This document shows positions 27,688 to 36,127 of a stretch of 64,000 bases of DNA, in pieces (position 1 is the stretch's first letter; each line of letters starts with the position of its first letter). The position numbers and the translations under genes were made by a program. The notes beneath the pieces are model-generated. The model did no database searches. It saw only the letters and a program-made list of their open reading frames with translations, and was not told the origin of the DNA. The stretch covers positions 56,944 through 120,943 of the forward strand of contig CALVAY010000002.1 in assembly GCA_944325665.1 (NCBI GenBank), given 5' to 3'. This DNA is from Candidatus Gastranaerophilales bacterium (GTDB taxonomy: Bacteria > Cyanobacteriota > Vampirovibrionia > Gastranaerophilales > Gastranaerophilaceae).

Positions 27688-27966
27688 TTCATCTTCGTTA
27701 AACTTTGTCGTATAGTTTGTACTTTGCGAGTTTAGAGAATCAACAAAATGACTGTATCTTTCCATTCTAAGTTTTAACCAGCCAAGCATAGAGTTTGAAC
27801 CGATTATTTTAACTATTCTAACGGAGCTAAAGCATTTCATTTTAGGATTATAGCTTTCTTCAAAGAAGGTTTGGCACTTGCAGTTTAATTCGTCAATTAA
27901 ATCGTAAAGTGTCTTAAGCCAAGCACTTTGAACATTAGTTTCATCAATTTTGTATTCTAAAATCAT
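27685..27966 (-). CDS. small unknown protein
   Basis: The 93-residue protein is unrecognised. It has a predicted helical middle (SAWLKTLYDLIDELNCKCQT) and a strand-rich segment (MKCFSSVRIVKIIGSN), two nearby cysteines (CKC) and no signal or membrane helix. GGAGG at about 27974-27978 supports the ATG at 27966. It stands alone, convergent with rplY and divergent from the DUF192 gene. Function unknown. Confidence 0.55.
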   Translation of the reverse strand: MILEYKIDETNVQSAWLKTLYDLIDELNCKCQTFFEESYNPKMKCFSSVRIVKIIGSNSMLGWLKLRMERYSHFVDSLNSQSTNYTTKFNEDE

Positions 27967-28092
27967 CCTTTGCCTCCTTGGCGTTTAGTATGCGAAAAGT
28001 CCGTTAAATAATTTATGTATGCGAGTTGTCTTTTTACTACTTTTATAGTACTATATATTTATTATATCAGATATTTTAAAAAATACTACTAA

Positions 28093-28443
28093 ATGGCTAA
28101 AAAAACTTATTTAATTTTTCAAGATGGACAAATAATGCACAATGTGAAATCAGCAAAAGGCCTTTTTGGCAGACTTTTGGGCTTAATGTTTAAGCTAAAA
28201 CCCAAAGATGATTTTTTTCTTGTTTTTAAAAATGCCTTTTGGATACACTCTTTTTTTTGTTTTTTTAGATTTAGTGCAATTTTTTTGGATAAAGACTATA
28301 AAATAATAGACTATAAATTTAATATTCCACCATTTGCGATTTTGAAACCTGTTTTTGGTGCAAAATATACAATTGAATATACAGGCTCTTACCTAAATGT
28401 CAAAATTGGTGATAAAATAATTATCAATGAATGCGGATATTAA
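28093..28443 (+). CDS. DUF192 family protein
   Basis: The 116 residues follow the DUF192 pattern: KSAKGLFGRLLGLMFK (usual R-x-x-GLM-F), then FWIHSFFCFFRFSAIFLDKD (usual IHxFFMxxxIDxxFLD) and the late GDKIII. The family is a small beta barrel, often secreted. No signal peptide is visible here, so this copy may be cytoplasmic. Only AT-rich DNA precedes the ATG and I see no ribosome-binding site. The end overlaps uvrC by 17 bases, so the two are probably cotranscribed. Confidence 0.8.
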   Translation: MAKKTYLIFQDGQIMHNVKSAKGLFGRLLGLMFKLKPKDDFFLVFKNAFWIHSFFCFFRFSAIFLDKDYKIIDYKFNIPPFAILKPVFGAKYTIEYTGSYLNVKIGDKIIINECGY

Positions 28444-30091
28444 ACAACAAATTAAATTAATGCCAAAGCTGCCGGGCTGCTACCAATATTTCGATAAGAA
28501 CAATGAAATCATCTATATTGGCAAGGCTAAAAATTTGTACAATCGCGTCAACAGCTATTTTGTAGGCAAAAAAGATTCACCAAAGCTTCAGGTTATGGTA
28601 CCTCAAATTAAAAGAGTTGAGTGTATTGTTGTAAATACTGAAGTTGAGGCGTTAATTTTAGAATCGGAGTTGATTAAAAAATATAAGCCAAAATACAATG
28701 TGCTTTTAAAAGATGACAAAAAATTTCCTTATTTTTTAATTACACAAGAGGAATACCCAAGAATTACTGTTGTCAGAAAGGCAAATAAAAATCTTCAAAA
28801 AGGTAAGTTCTTTGGCCCATATACCGATTCAAGAGCAATGTATTGCACTCTTGAGACATTGGGTAAAATTTTCCCGCTTAAAAAATGTAAAACGCCAAAG
28901 TTTAAATCTCGCCCTTGTTTATACTATGACATAGGGCAGTGTTGTGCACCTTGTCAAAAATTAATCTCAAGTGAAGATTACAAAAAGATTTTAAAAGATG
29001 TTGAAATGTTCCTGTCAGGCAGGCAAAGTGAACTTTTAAAGGCTATTGAAGACCAAATGAAAAAAGCGTCTGATAATCTCGAGTTTGAAAAAGCAGCCAG
29101 ATACCGAGACAGCTATAACGACATCAAAAAAACAATGGAAAAGCAAAAAGTCGTTAGCGAAAATACTAAAATAAATCAAGACTACATTGGAATTGCAAAA
29201 TCGGAAGGAATATATTGCGCAGCGATTTTACAGGTAAGACAAGGAAGACTTATTAACAAGAAAGATTTTACTTTTACACACATCTCAAACACGCAAAATA
29301 ACGATGTATCAGAAATTATCCAAGCGGTATTAAGAGAATATTACGTAATAATTTCAGACAATGAAATTCCATCAAAAATAACCGTTTCAGAGCAAAGCGA
29401 GGATAATGAAGTTTATGAAAACTGGCTAAGTACAAGAGCTGGGAAAAAGGTACAGATTAATATCGCCAAATCAAAACGAGATAAAGAAATGCTCAATATG
29501 GCACAAAATACCGCAGAGTTTAATCTTGAACAGGTTAAATTAAAAGAGCTTGCGACAATACAAAACGATTATAACGAGGTTGGAACGTATTTAATGGAGA
29601 AGCTCAACCTTAAAAAATTCCCGCACACAATTGAATGTTATGATATTTCGCATATTCAAGGTACAAACACGGTAGCTTCAGGAGTGTATTTTGAAAACGG
29701 TATGCCCAAAAAATCAAAATACAGAAAGTACAAATTAAAAACTCTCCAAAAGGGTGAAGTAGATGACTTTAAAAGTATGCGAGAAATTCTTGGACGTCGC
29801 TTTAAAAGAATAAAGCAAGGCAGTGTTGAAGCACCCGATTTAATAATTATCGACGGTGGAAAAGGCCAACTCTCAAGTGTTATTAAGACAATGAAGGAAT
29901 ATGAGCTAAATCTTCAAATAGTGTCATTAGCCAAAAGAGAAGAAGAGGTATTTTTGCCAAACAACTCAAAACCTGTTATTCTTCCGCTAAATTCCCCTGC
30001 GCTGCAATTATTTCAAAGAATAAGAGACGAAGCTCACCGCTTTGCCATTACATTCCACAGACAACTGCGCTCAAAGAATATGACAAGCTAA
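28427..30091 (+). CDS. uvrC: excinuclease ABC subunit C lacking the C-terminal HhH domain
   Basis: UvrC makes both incisions in nucleotide excision repair. The protein shows the GIY-YIG nuclease (GCYQYFDKNNEIIYIGKAKN, residues 17-36), a UVR motif for UvrB (KASDNLEFEKAARYRD, near 212-227) and the RNase H-like 5' nuclease (ECYDISHIQGTNTVAS, IIDGGKGQLSS, LAKREEEVF, DEAHRFAITFHRQLRSK). It stops at 554 residues right after RSKNMTS. The two helix-hairpin-helix motifs that usually follow, about 50 residues, are missing, and no continuation is visible in other frames. Its stop overlaps the convergent GT2 gene by four bases. Confidence 0.93.
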   Translation: MNADIKQQIKLMPKLPGCYQYFDKNNEIIYIGKAKNLYNRVNSYFVGKKDSPKLQVMVPQIKRVECIVVNTEVEALILESELIKKYKPKYNVLLKDDKKFPYFLITQEEYPRITVVRKANKNLQKGKFFGPYTDSRAMYCTLETLGKIFPLKKCKTPKFKSRPCLYYDIGQCCAPCQKLISSEDYKKILKDVEMFLSGRQSELLKAIEDQMKKASDNLEFEKAARYRDSYNDIKKTMEKQKVVSENTKINQDYIGIAKSEGIYCAAILQVRQGRLINKKDFTFTHISNTQNNDVSEIIQAVLREYYVIISDNEIPSKITVSEQSEDNEVYENWLSTRAGKKVQINIAKSKRDKEMLNMAQNTAEFNLEQVKLKELATIQNDYNEVGTYLMEKLNLKKFPHTIECYDISHIQGTNTVASGVYFENGMPKKSKYRKYKLKTLQKGEVDDFKSMREILGRRFKRIKQGSVEAPDLIIIDGGKGQLSSVIKTMKEYELNLQIVSLAKREEEVFLPNNSKPVILPLNSPALQLFQRIRDEAHRFAITFHRQLRSKNMTS

Positions 30092-31065
30092 ATACCGATA
30101 ATCATACTGAGCTTTTGAAATAAATCAAATTTTATTAAATCATCCAGCTCCTTTGAAAAAATTAACTTAATAAAATTAAAATCAACTATGCATTTTTTCA
30201 ACAGAAGTTTCATAAAAATTCGATTTAGGGAATATTTAACAGCAATATTATTTTCAACAACCTTTTTTTTGATATTAGACGCAAAATCCAGTATAACTTT
30301 TAAATCTTTTGAAGTAAAAATTTTATTATCGGAGACCTTATCTAAGACACCCAGAACAGAGGAAGCATCAAGCGAAAAATATTTCCCTTGAGCGGCAAAC
30401 ATTATATACTGAGAGTTTATACTCTGAATATAGCTTTTCTTTATGGAAACATTCCCGCCATGCCAGCGATATTTAAGTAAAACATCCGGCAAGTTTGCAA
30501 AGGTAAGCTCGTTAATATACTTAAGCCAGGTTGCATAATCTTCACATGCTTCGTATTCATTAACATAAGCCACATTAAATTTTTTAAGGCTTGAAACCCT
30601 GAATGCAACACAAGGGTGAACTATGCAGTCATGTGAAAATAAAAGCGTGTTTTTTATAGTTTCATTATCAACAGGATGAGCAATAATTTCTTCCTTTGGA
30701 AATTTAACAGCAGCGGCGCTTAAGACATCAACTTGCGGATTTTCATCCAAAAATTCAATTTGCTTTTTCAATCTGTCAGCATGCGCAATATCATCAGAAT
30801 CCATCTTAAAAACATACTCGCCCCCTGCCAAGCTAAAAGCATAACTCGGAGCTTTTGTAACGCCTAAATTTTCTCTATTTCTAAAAAATTTAATTCTGTC
30901 ATCTTTATAATCTTTTACAATATTTTCAATGGAAACATCCGAGCAATCATCAACGATAATAAATTCAAAATCATGATAAGTTTGATTCAAGATACTCTCG
31001 ATTGCTTCTCTTAAGTAACTTTCCTTGGTATTATAGACAGTCATTATAACGGACGCCTTTGGCAC
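30088..31065 (-). CDS. GT2 family glycosyltransferase
   Basis: Starting at the GTG at 31065, the protein of about 325 residues begins VPKASVIMTVYNTKESYLRE, the standard GT-A/GT2 N-terminus, with EFIIVDDCSD and the DxD-type FKMDSDD at the metal site, and RWHGGN later. AGGAG lies five bases before that GTG; a TTG at 31086 would add seven residues. It transfers a sugar from a nucleotide donor, probably for lipopolysaccharide or capsule, with an unknown acceptor. It is convergent with uvrC (four-base overlap) and divergent from the GT8 gene. Confidence 0.85.
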   Translation of the reverse strand: MPKASVIMTVYNTKESYLREAIESILNQTYHDFEFIIVDDCSDVSIENIVKDYKDDRIKFFRNRENLGVTKAPSYAFSLAGGEYVFKMDSDDIAHADRLKKQIEFLDENPQVDVLSAAAVKFPKEEIIAHPVDNETIKNTLLFSHDCIVHPCVAFRVSSLKKFNVAYVNEYEACEDYATWLKYINELTFANLPDVLLKYRWHGGNVSIKKSYIQSINSQYIMFAAQGKYFSLDASSVLGVLDKVSDNKIFTSKDLKVILDFASNIKKKVVENNIAVKYSLNRIFMKLLLKKCIVDFNFIKLIFSKELDDLIKFDLFQKLSMIIGI

Positions 31066-31106
31066 AGACACTCCTAATATTTCCAAAATCCTTCTTTTAT
31101 GCTAAC

Positions 31107-32030
31107 ATGAAAATTATGAAAAAGATACATATATGTTTGTCAACTGATGATAATTACGTAAAATACGCTCTTACGGTAATGCATAGCATTATGAAAAATA
31201 AGGCTTGGGATGATGAGCCTATATTCCACTTGCTTTATTCAGAATTAAATGAAGAAAACTTTGAAAAACTAAAGAGTATAGACAATCTTATACTACATGA
31301 AATAGATAACAGCATTTTTAGTTCACATTTTAACAACGGAGTATGTAAAGGGGTAACCATACCAACCTTGTACAGATTAAAACTCCCTTCACTCCTGCCT
31401 GATGTAAAAAGAGTACTGTATCTTGACTGCGATGTTATAGTACTTAAAAGTTTAAGTGATTTTTATAATACAACACTTGATAAAAACCAATATGCAGCAG
31501 TTGTACAAGACTTTGGCAGCCTTGGTCATCTGAAAAGATTGGGTTTAGACAGCTCAGAGGGCAATTTCTACTTTAATGCAGGCGTTTGCCTTTTTAACCT
31601 TGAAAAGATGAGAGAAGACAACATTGAGCAAAAAATGTTTGACTTTCTTTATAAAAACTGGGGGCATTTGGATTTTTCAGATCAAGATGTACTAAATAGT
31701 GTGCTATTTAAAAACGTCAAAAAAATGGACGGACGTTACAACTTTTTAACACCCAATGTCTATTTTGCAAACGATAAAGATGCAACAATTGTGCATTTTG
31801 CGGGAATTAAACCTTGGAAAATAGGGTTTTATAATAAATACAGGGAAATGTTTTGGCACTACCTTAACGAAACAGGCTATAACGAAGAAAATTCAAAAAG
31901 AAATATGATTTTCTTTATACATAAAAGACCAATGCAAATTTTATGGTTTATAAAAATGTATCCCTTATTTTTTACAAAAAAAGGACGCATTAAGGATTTC
32001 TTAAGAATATTAATGAACCTTCCCTACTAA
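31107..32030 (+). CDS. GT8 family glycosyltransferase
   Basis: The protein of about 307 residues has the GT8 hallmarks: IHICLSTDDNYVKYALTVMH at the start, the metal site YLDCDVIVLKSL, FYFNAGVCLFNLEKMRE, and near the end IVHFAGIKPWKIGF (the HxxGxxKPW motif). GT8 enzymes of this type (galactosyl/glucosyl transferases, LgtC/WaaO-like) act on lipopolysaccharide outer core. ATGs at 31107 and 31116 are both possible; the one at 31116 would begin MKKIHIC. A TATGCT box lies just upstream and no ribosome-binding site is seen. The stop overlaps the convergent GT6 gene (CTAA shared). Confidence 0.9.
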   Translation: MKIMKKIHICLSTDDNYVKYALTVMHSIMKNKAWDDEPIFHLLYSELNEENFEKLKSIDNLILHEIDNSIFSSHFNNGVCKGVTIPTLYRLKLPSLLPDVKRVLYLDCDVIVLKSLSDFYNTTLDKNQYAAVVQDFGSLGHLKRLGLDSSEGNFYFNAGVCLFNLEKMREDNIEQKMFDFLYKNWGHLDFSDQDVLNSVLFKNVKKMDGRYNFLTPNVYFANDKDATIVHFAGIKPWKIGFYNKYREMFWHYLNETGYNEENSKRNMIFFIHKRPMQILWFIKMYPLFFTKKGRIKDFLRILMNLPY

Positions 32031-32821
32031 AACGTTATATTTGTAATCTTGGAAATCCAATACTTAAGAGGAGTAATTTTTTTATCACTTATTCCTCTAA
32101 GATAGCTGTGTCCGCCATATTTCCAATGACGCTTATTAAGAAGAAGTCCTTTTCTGTTATTTCGATAACCTTTGTACTTCCAATTTTCAGGTATTGCATA
32201 CTCAGGCGGTATAATTAAAGGATTTTTATCCAATAAATATTTGTTCATATGGCTTTCATCATGCCAAAGCGCAATTATACCTTTTGCAAAATCTTTTCTA
32301 ATGTTATCTTCAAGCTCTGTGTACATTTGGATAACTTCCTGACGTCTGCCGCCATGCACGCCGCTCATAAAGTAATGAGCTCCTTCGCCATAAGGGATGT
32401 AAGCAGAGGACTCCGGATTTCTGTCATAAGGGAATGTCATCGGGGTTGATTTTAGTTTATGATTTAACCACTCTGCAACACTAATATGACCGTTTTCTTC
32501 TTTAGGTAAAATTTCCTCACCAATAGGTGCAATAAATCTCATATTCGCATTAAAGTGAAAAAGGTAATCGCAATCATCATACAAACTGCGACCGCTTAAT
32601 AAAATGGCAAACTTATCGCAAACACTTATCGGCCACTTTGAGGATTGCGCAAAGACCTTAATAACATCATTCGAATCTTGGGCATATATTTCATCACTGT
32701 CGGTATAGACAATAAATTTCTTCTCGTAATTTGGAAAAAGAAATTTCTTAGCGCTTTTGTAAAACTCTTCCCAAAAACAAATATATCTACCGGTTGCGTA
32801 ATACAATATTCCAATTTTCAT
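32027..32821 (-). CDS. GT6 family glycosyltransferase (ABO-like)
   Basis: The 264 residues align along their length with GT6, the family of the ABO blood-group and alpha-1,3-galactosyl transferases: GILYYATGRYICFWEEFYKS at the start, DYLFHFNANMRF at the metal-site position, then YDRNPESSAYIPYGEGAHYF, SGVHGGRRQEV, and ALWHDESHMNKYLL followed by PPEYA. The animal DxD is replaced by NxN (N-A-N), the known state in bacterial GT6 enzymes, which work without metal. It probably adds alpha-1,3-linked Gal or GalNAc to a surface glycan; the donor cannot be read reliably. A strong AAGGAGAAGG ribosome-binding site precedes ATG 32821. Confidence 0.93.
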   Translation of the reverse strand: MKIGILYYATGRYICFWEEFYKSAKKFLFPNYEKKFIVYTDSDEIYAQDSNDVIKVFAQSSKWPISVCDKFAILLSGRSLYDDCDYLFHFNANMRFIAPIGEEILPKEENGHISVAEWLNHKLKSTPMTFPYDRNPESSAYIPYGEGAHYFMSGVHGGRRQEVIQMYTELEDNIRKDFAKGIIALWHDESHMNKYLLDKNPLIIPPEYAIPENWKYKGYRNNRKGLLLNKRHWKYGGHSYLRGISDKKITPLKYWISKITNITF

Positions 32822-32925
32822 ACACCTTCTCCTTGTTTTATATTACTATATTTTTTGAAATTTGTAAAAATAATAAAATACGACTTCAAAAAATATAAAT
32901 AAGTGTTATAATAGTAGTAATAAAC

Positions 32926-33249
32926 ATGATGGTTGAAGCTTATAAACATTTCAATTATATTGTGTTGTCATGCTTAATACTTAGTGTTTTAAGCTTGGTT
33001 TTGTGCGGCTGTGGAAATCAAAGAGTTATAAATACAAACAAAATGCCCGGGCACAAAGTATCTGACATAATTAAACCCTTGCAAAAACCTGAGGGAAAAG
33101 AAATAATTAAGACTAAATCAGGCGTGTATATTTACAAAGACAATACAACAACAAACACATCAGGATACAATTTTAAGGTTCAGACCAAAACAAATGTTGA
33201 ACCTAACGAAATAAAATTTGACGCAGAAAAAACTATACTAAGATATTAA
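32926..33249 (+). CDS. small lipoprotein, unknown
   Basis: The 107-residue protein has a long hydrophobic signal (YIVLSCLILSVLSLVLCGC) with a lipobox-type L-C-G-C; the lipidated Cys would be about residue 29. The mature part is polar, with a KSGVYIYKDNTTTNTSGYNF segment, and unrecognised. TATAAT at 32907-32912 lies 13 bases before the first ATG. A second ATG directly follows, so the start is uncertain by one codon. It leads a tight run with the BlaI-like regulator, an unknown protein and a TadE-like protein. Confidence 0.7.
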   Translation: MMVEAYKHFNYIVLSCLILSVLSLVLCGCGNQRVINTNKMPGHKVSDIIKPLQKPEGKEIIKTKSGVYIYKDNTTTNTSGYNFKVQTKTNVEPNEIKFDAEKTILRY

Positions 33250-33258
33250 AGGGGAAAT

Positions 33259-33621
33259 ATGAATTATAAACATGGCTCGCTTGAAAGCATTATCTTAAAC
33301 GCACTTTGGGAACTTGAAAAATCAGGCATATATAAAAATTCGGTTAAAGAGGTTTACGAGTTTTTATCAAAAACAGACTCAACAAAACGTGCCTACACGA
33401 CAATAAAAACAGTTATGGACAGGCTTTTTGAAAAAGAAGTTTTACTAAGAATTAAACACGGTAAAAAGTTTTATTACAGAACCGCTTATTCAAATTCGGA
33501 CATCATAGAAACTTCACTTAAAAAAATTGCAATTCAATACTGCAATGGTGATATGACAAGATTAATGCACATAACAAAATCAATGTGCGAAAACGAAACA
33601 CCTGCCGTTTTGGTTCAATAA
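33259..33621 (+). CDS. BlaI/MecI/CopY-type winged-helix regulator
   Basis: The 120-residue protein has the Penicillinase_R layout: LESIILNALWELEKSGIYKN, then VKEVYEFLSK, then the recognition helix region RAYTTIKTVMDRLFEKEVLLR and KHGKKFYYRTAYS as the wing. Family members repress beta-lactam or copper genes and are inactivated by a sensor protease (BlaR1/MecR1) or metal. No BlaR1/MecR1 partner is present nearby, so the signal is unknown. AGGGGAAAT is the ribosome-binding site. It overlaps the next start (TAATG). Confidence 0.82.
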   Translation: MNYKHGSLESIILNALWELEKSGIYKNSVKEVYEFLSKTDSTKRAYTTIKTVMDRLFEKEVLLRIKHGKKFYYRTAYSNSDIIETSLKKIAIQYCNGDMTRLMHITKSMCENETPAVLVQ

Positions 33622-34007
33622 TGCAGCAGAAAATACAACTTGAAAATATTATAAAGGATAGAAAAAAAGTTTCTACACTCATCATCAACGTAATAACACA
33701 GAAAATGAGTGTTCTTGAGGCATTGAAAAACTATCCTAAAAATATATATGACGCAAGCCTTAACGCAGCCTTTCATGCCCTCGTGCATTTTGAGGCTGAT
33801 GAAGATTTAAGAAAAAAAGACGCTCTGTACAAACAAGAGCAGGATGAATATCTTGAAGAAATAGCAACCACACTTGCAAAGGGAGAGTCTTTACCCGTTA
33901 ATATTATAAAATCTTACGAGAAATACCACAAAGAAAGCTTAATATACCCAGACGTAAAAGATAAAAACAATATATGGCAAAGGCTTAAAAAAATAATAAA
34001 CCTATGA
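33621..34007 (+). CDS. unknown helical protein in the BlaI/TadE operon
   Basis: The 128 residues, from the ATG of the TAATG overlap at 33619-33623, look fully helical and charged (QKIQLENIIKDRKKVSTLII, EALKNYPKNIYDASLNAAFH, EQDEYLEEIATTLAKGE). No known domain is recognised. It overlaps the TadE-like gene by four bases (ATGA), so the whole run 32926-34462 is probably one operon. An in-frame ATG upstream at 33585 would overlap blaI further and is less likely. Confidence 0.6.
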   Translation: MQQKIQLENIIKDRKKVSTLIINVITQKMSVLEALKNYPKNIYDASLNAAFHALVHFEADEDLRKKDALYKQEQDEYLEEIATTLAKGESLPVNIIKSYEKYHKESLIYPDVKDKNNIWQRLKKIINL

Positions 34008-34462
34008 AACTAAAAGCTCAAAACGTTATAGAATTTACTTTTGTATTTATTGTGGTAATGTCAATTTTCTTTACCATAATTGAGCTTTCACTGTATTTAA
34101 GGGCACAATACAGTGTACAAAATATTGCAAATGAAATCGTTGCAAACTTACAAATCGTTGCACAAAACGCATCAAGCGAAGAAGAAATAATGACTCAGGC
34201 AACGCAAATTGTCAAAAAAAGTGCAGGGTTACTAAATCTGGGAGACTCAAACTTTACATTATCAGGCTCAAACGGCAGCTACACAATTTCAAGCGACTTT
34301 CAAAAGCAAGGTGCAAGCGCACTTGTAGCAATTATTAATCTTGATGAAAACTACAAATCCGAAGTAACAGCAGGGGTAACTTATACTTACAGCGGAATAT
34401 TTTTATACAGAAACGGCAAGGCATTATCATCAGGTGCCGTCCAATCTATACAAAAATTTTAA
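34004..34462 (+). CDS. TadE-like pseudopilin
   Basis: The 152 residues begin with a short polar head (MKLKAQ), NVIEFTFVFIVVMSIFFTII and a long hydrophobic helix to about residue 32, as in TadE/TadG-type pseudopilins of tight-adherence systems; the Glu at residue 10 fits the pilin-like Glu five after the cleavage site. The rest is a Ser/Asn-rich domain with alternating strands. No other tad genes lie in the window. Assignment rests on the N-terminal pattern, so a generic membrane-anchored protein remains possible. Confidence 0.65.
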   Translation: MKLKAQNVIEFTFVFIVVMSIFFTIIELSLYLRAQYSVQNIANEIVANLQIVAQNASSEEEIMTQATQIVKKSAGLLNLGDSNFTLSGSNGSYTISSDFQKQGASALVAIINLDENYKSEVTAGVTYTYSGIFLYRNGKALSSGAVQSIQKF

Positions 34463-34481
34463 CATTTGATATTATAATAAA

Positions 34482-35174
34482 ATGCCAAAAACACTTGATA
34501 TTATTATACCTATATACAACGAGGAAAAAACCGTTAAAGATTTGCTTGAAATAATAAGAGCGATTGACTTTTGCGGTTTAGAAAAAAATATAATCCTTGT
34601 AAACGATGCATCAGATGACAATACATTACAAATCATCAAGCAATTTAACGAGTGCAAAATTATTAACCATAAAAAAAATCAAGGGAAGGGTGCTGCGATA
34701 AGCACAGGTATAAAAAATTCAAACTCGGATATAATAATCATTCAAGATGCAGATTTAGAGTACAATCCGGAGGATTACCTTAAACTTTTACCGCTTATTA
34801 TTTCAGGCGAAGCGGACGTTGTTTATGGCTCAAGGCTTAAAGATAAAAAACAGAGGAAATCTTTTCTTCTGACAAGTTATTTTGCCAACAAATTTTTAAC
34901 CCTGCTTACAAATTTGCTTTTTAAAACAAATATAACCGATATGGAAACTTGCTATAAGGCCTTTAGGCGCACGGCTATTTTCGATATAGAAATTAAAGCA
35001 AAAAAATTTGACTTTGAGCCTGAAATTACCGCAAAGATTGCAAAGAAAAAACTCAGACTTAAGGAAGTTGCAATAAGCTACAAGGGCAGAAAATACCACG
35101 AAGGGAAAAAGGTAAAGCCAAAAGACGCGCTAATTGCAATTTTTACACTTTTTTATTACAGATTTTTTGATTAG
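34482..35174 (+). CDS. GT2 glycosyltransferase, dolichol-phosphate-mannose-synthase-like
   Basis: The 230 residues begin LDIIIPIYNEEKTVKDLLEI, with IILVNDASDDNT, the metal-site IIIQDADLEYNPEDYLKLLP, and VVYGSRL, matching the DPM1/polyisoprenyl-phosphate glycosyltransferase group. The C-terminal membrane domain of some relatives is absent. Such enzymes load a sugar onto undecaprenyl phosphate. TATAAT at 34473-34478 is just three bases before the ATG and no ribosome-binding site is visible, so translation may be leaderless or the true start is uncertain. Confidence 0.85.
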   Translation: MPKTLDIIIPIYNEEKTVKDLLEIIRAIDFCGLEKNIILVNDASDDNTLQIIKQFNECKIINHKKNQGKGAAISTGIKNSNSDIIIIQDADLEYNPEDYLKLLPLIISGEADVVYGSRLKDKKQRKSFLLTSYFANKFLTLLTNLLFKTNITDMETCYKAFRRTAIFDIEIKAKKFDFEPEITAKIAKKKLRLKEVAISYKGRKYHEGKKVKPKDALIAIFTLFYYRFFD

Positions 35175-35176
35175 GT

Positions 35177-35182
35177 TATAAT
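35177..35182 (+). promoter_or_regulatory. -10 box of rsmH, leaderless geometry
   Basis: Perfect TATAAT six bases before the ATG at 35189, with no Shine-Dalgarno sequence between. The -35 region is weak. It overlaps the end of the upstream glycosyltransferase region. Confidence 0.5.
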
Positions 35183-35188
35183 TTTCTT

Positions 35189-36112
35189 ATGGAGAAATTT
35201 AATCACTACACCGTAATGCTAAATGAAGCAGTCAATGTTCTTGAGTGTGATAATTCGGATAAAATCTTTGTTGACGCTACACTTGGCGGCGGCGGGCACA
35301 GTGAACTTATTTTAAAAAAAATATCCGACAAGGGTCATCTTTATTCTTTTGATGTTGACCCCGACGCTATTTGCGCTGCCAAAGAAAGGCTAAAAGATTA
35401 TCCGAATATAACTATAATTCAAGACAGCTACGCCAATATGAGGGAAAATCTTCAAAAGCTTGGGATTAATAAAATCACGGGCGGTGTACTTTTTGACCTT
35501 GGAGCCTCCTACCATCAACTAACAAAAGCCGAAAGAGGTTTTAGCTTCACAAAAGAGGCAAAATTAGACATGAGATTCGATAAAACCTCTGACAAAACAG
35601 CATGGGATATTGTAAATAAATATAAAGAAGATGAACTTGTCGAAATATTTTCAAAATACGGCGAAGAACACTTCTCCAAAAGGATTGCAAGAGCAATTGT
35701 AAATTCAAGACCCATTAACACAACATTAGAGCTTTCAGAACTTATAAAAAAATCAACTCCGAAAACAAATGCCAAAATTCACCCCGCAACAAGGGTTTTT
35801 CAGGCATTAAGGATTGAGGTTAACTCAGAGTTGTTAAATTTTGAAAAAACATTAAAAGATATTATTCCATTCTTGGACACTGGTGCTATAATAAGTGTAA
35901 TAACCTTTCATTCACTGGAAGACAGACTGGCAAAAAACATTTTAAGGGACTACTCGCTTAAATGCAGATGCCCGAAAAATGTTCCGATTTGCAAATGTGA
36001 AGGTAAAATGCTGGAATTAATCTACAAGAAACCGATTTCAGCCACAGAGGAAGAAATTAGTAAAAACCCACCATCAAGAAGTGCTAAGCTTAGAGCGGCA
36101 AGGCGGGTTTAA
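35189..36112 (+). CDS. rsmH: 16S rRNA (cytosine-1402-N4)-methyltransferase
   Basis: RsmH (MraW) methylates C1402 of 16S rRNA with SAM. The 307 residues start HYTVMLNEAVNVLECD, with the SAM site FVDATLGGGGHSELIL, FDLGASYHQLTKAERGFSF, FQALRIEVNSEL and ITFHSLEDRL, all family signatures; the C-terminal Cys pattern (CRCPKNVPICKC) is also typical. It leads the dcw-type cluster; no mraZ is seen upstream. The probable promoter lies directly before the ATG. Confidence 0.96.
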   Translation: MEKFNHYTVMLNEAVNVLECDNSDKIFVDATLGGGGHSELILKKISDKGHLYSFDVDPDAICAAKERLKDYPNITIIQDSYANMRENLQKLGINKITGGVLFDLGASYHQLTKAERGFSFTKEAKLDMRFDKTSDKTAWDIVNKYKEDELVEIFSKYGEEHFSKRIARAIVNSRPINTTLELSELIKKSTPKTNAKIHPATRVFQALRIEVNSELLNFEKTLKDIIPFLDTGAIISVITFHSLEDRLAKNILRDYSLKCRCPKNVPICKCEGKMLELIYKKPISATEEEISKNPPSRSAKLRAARRV

Positions 36113-36127
36113 TTACAGGAGAGACAA

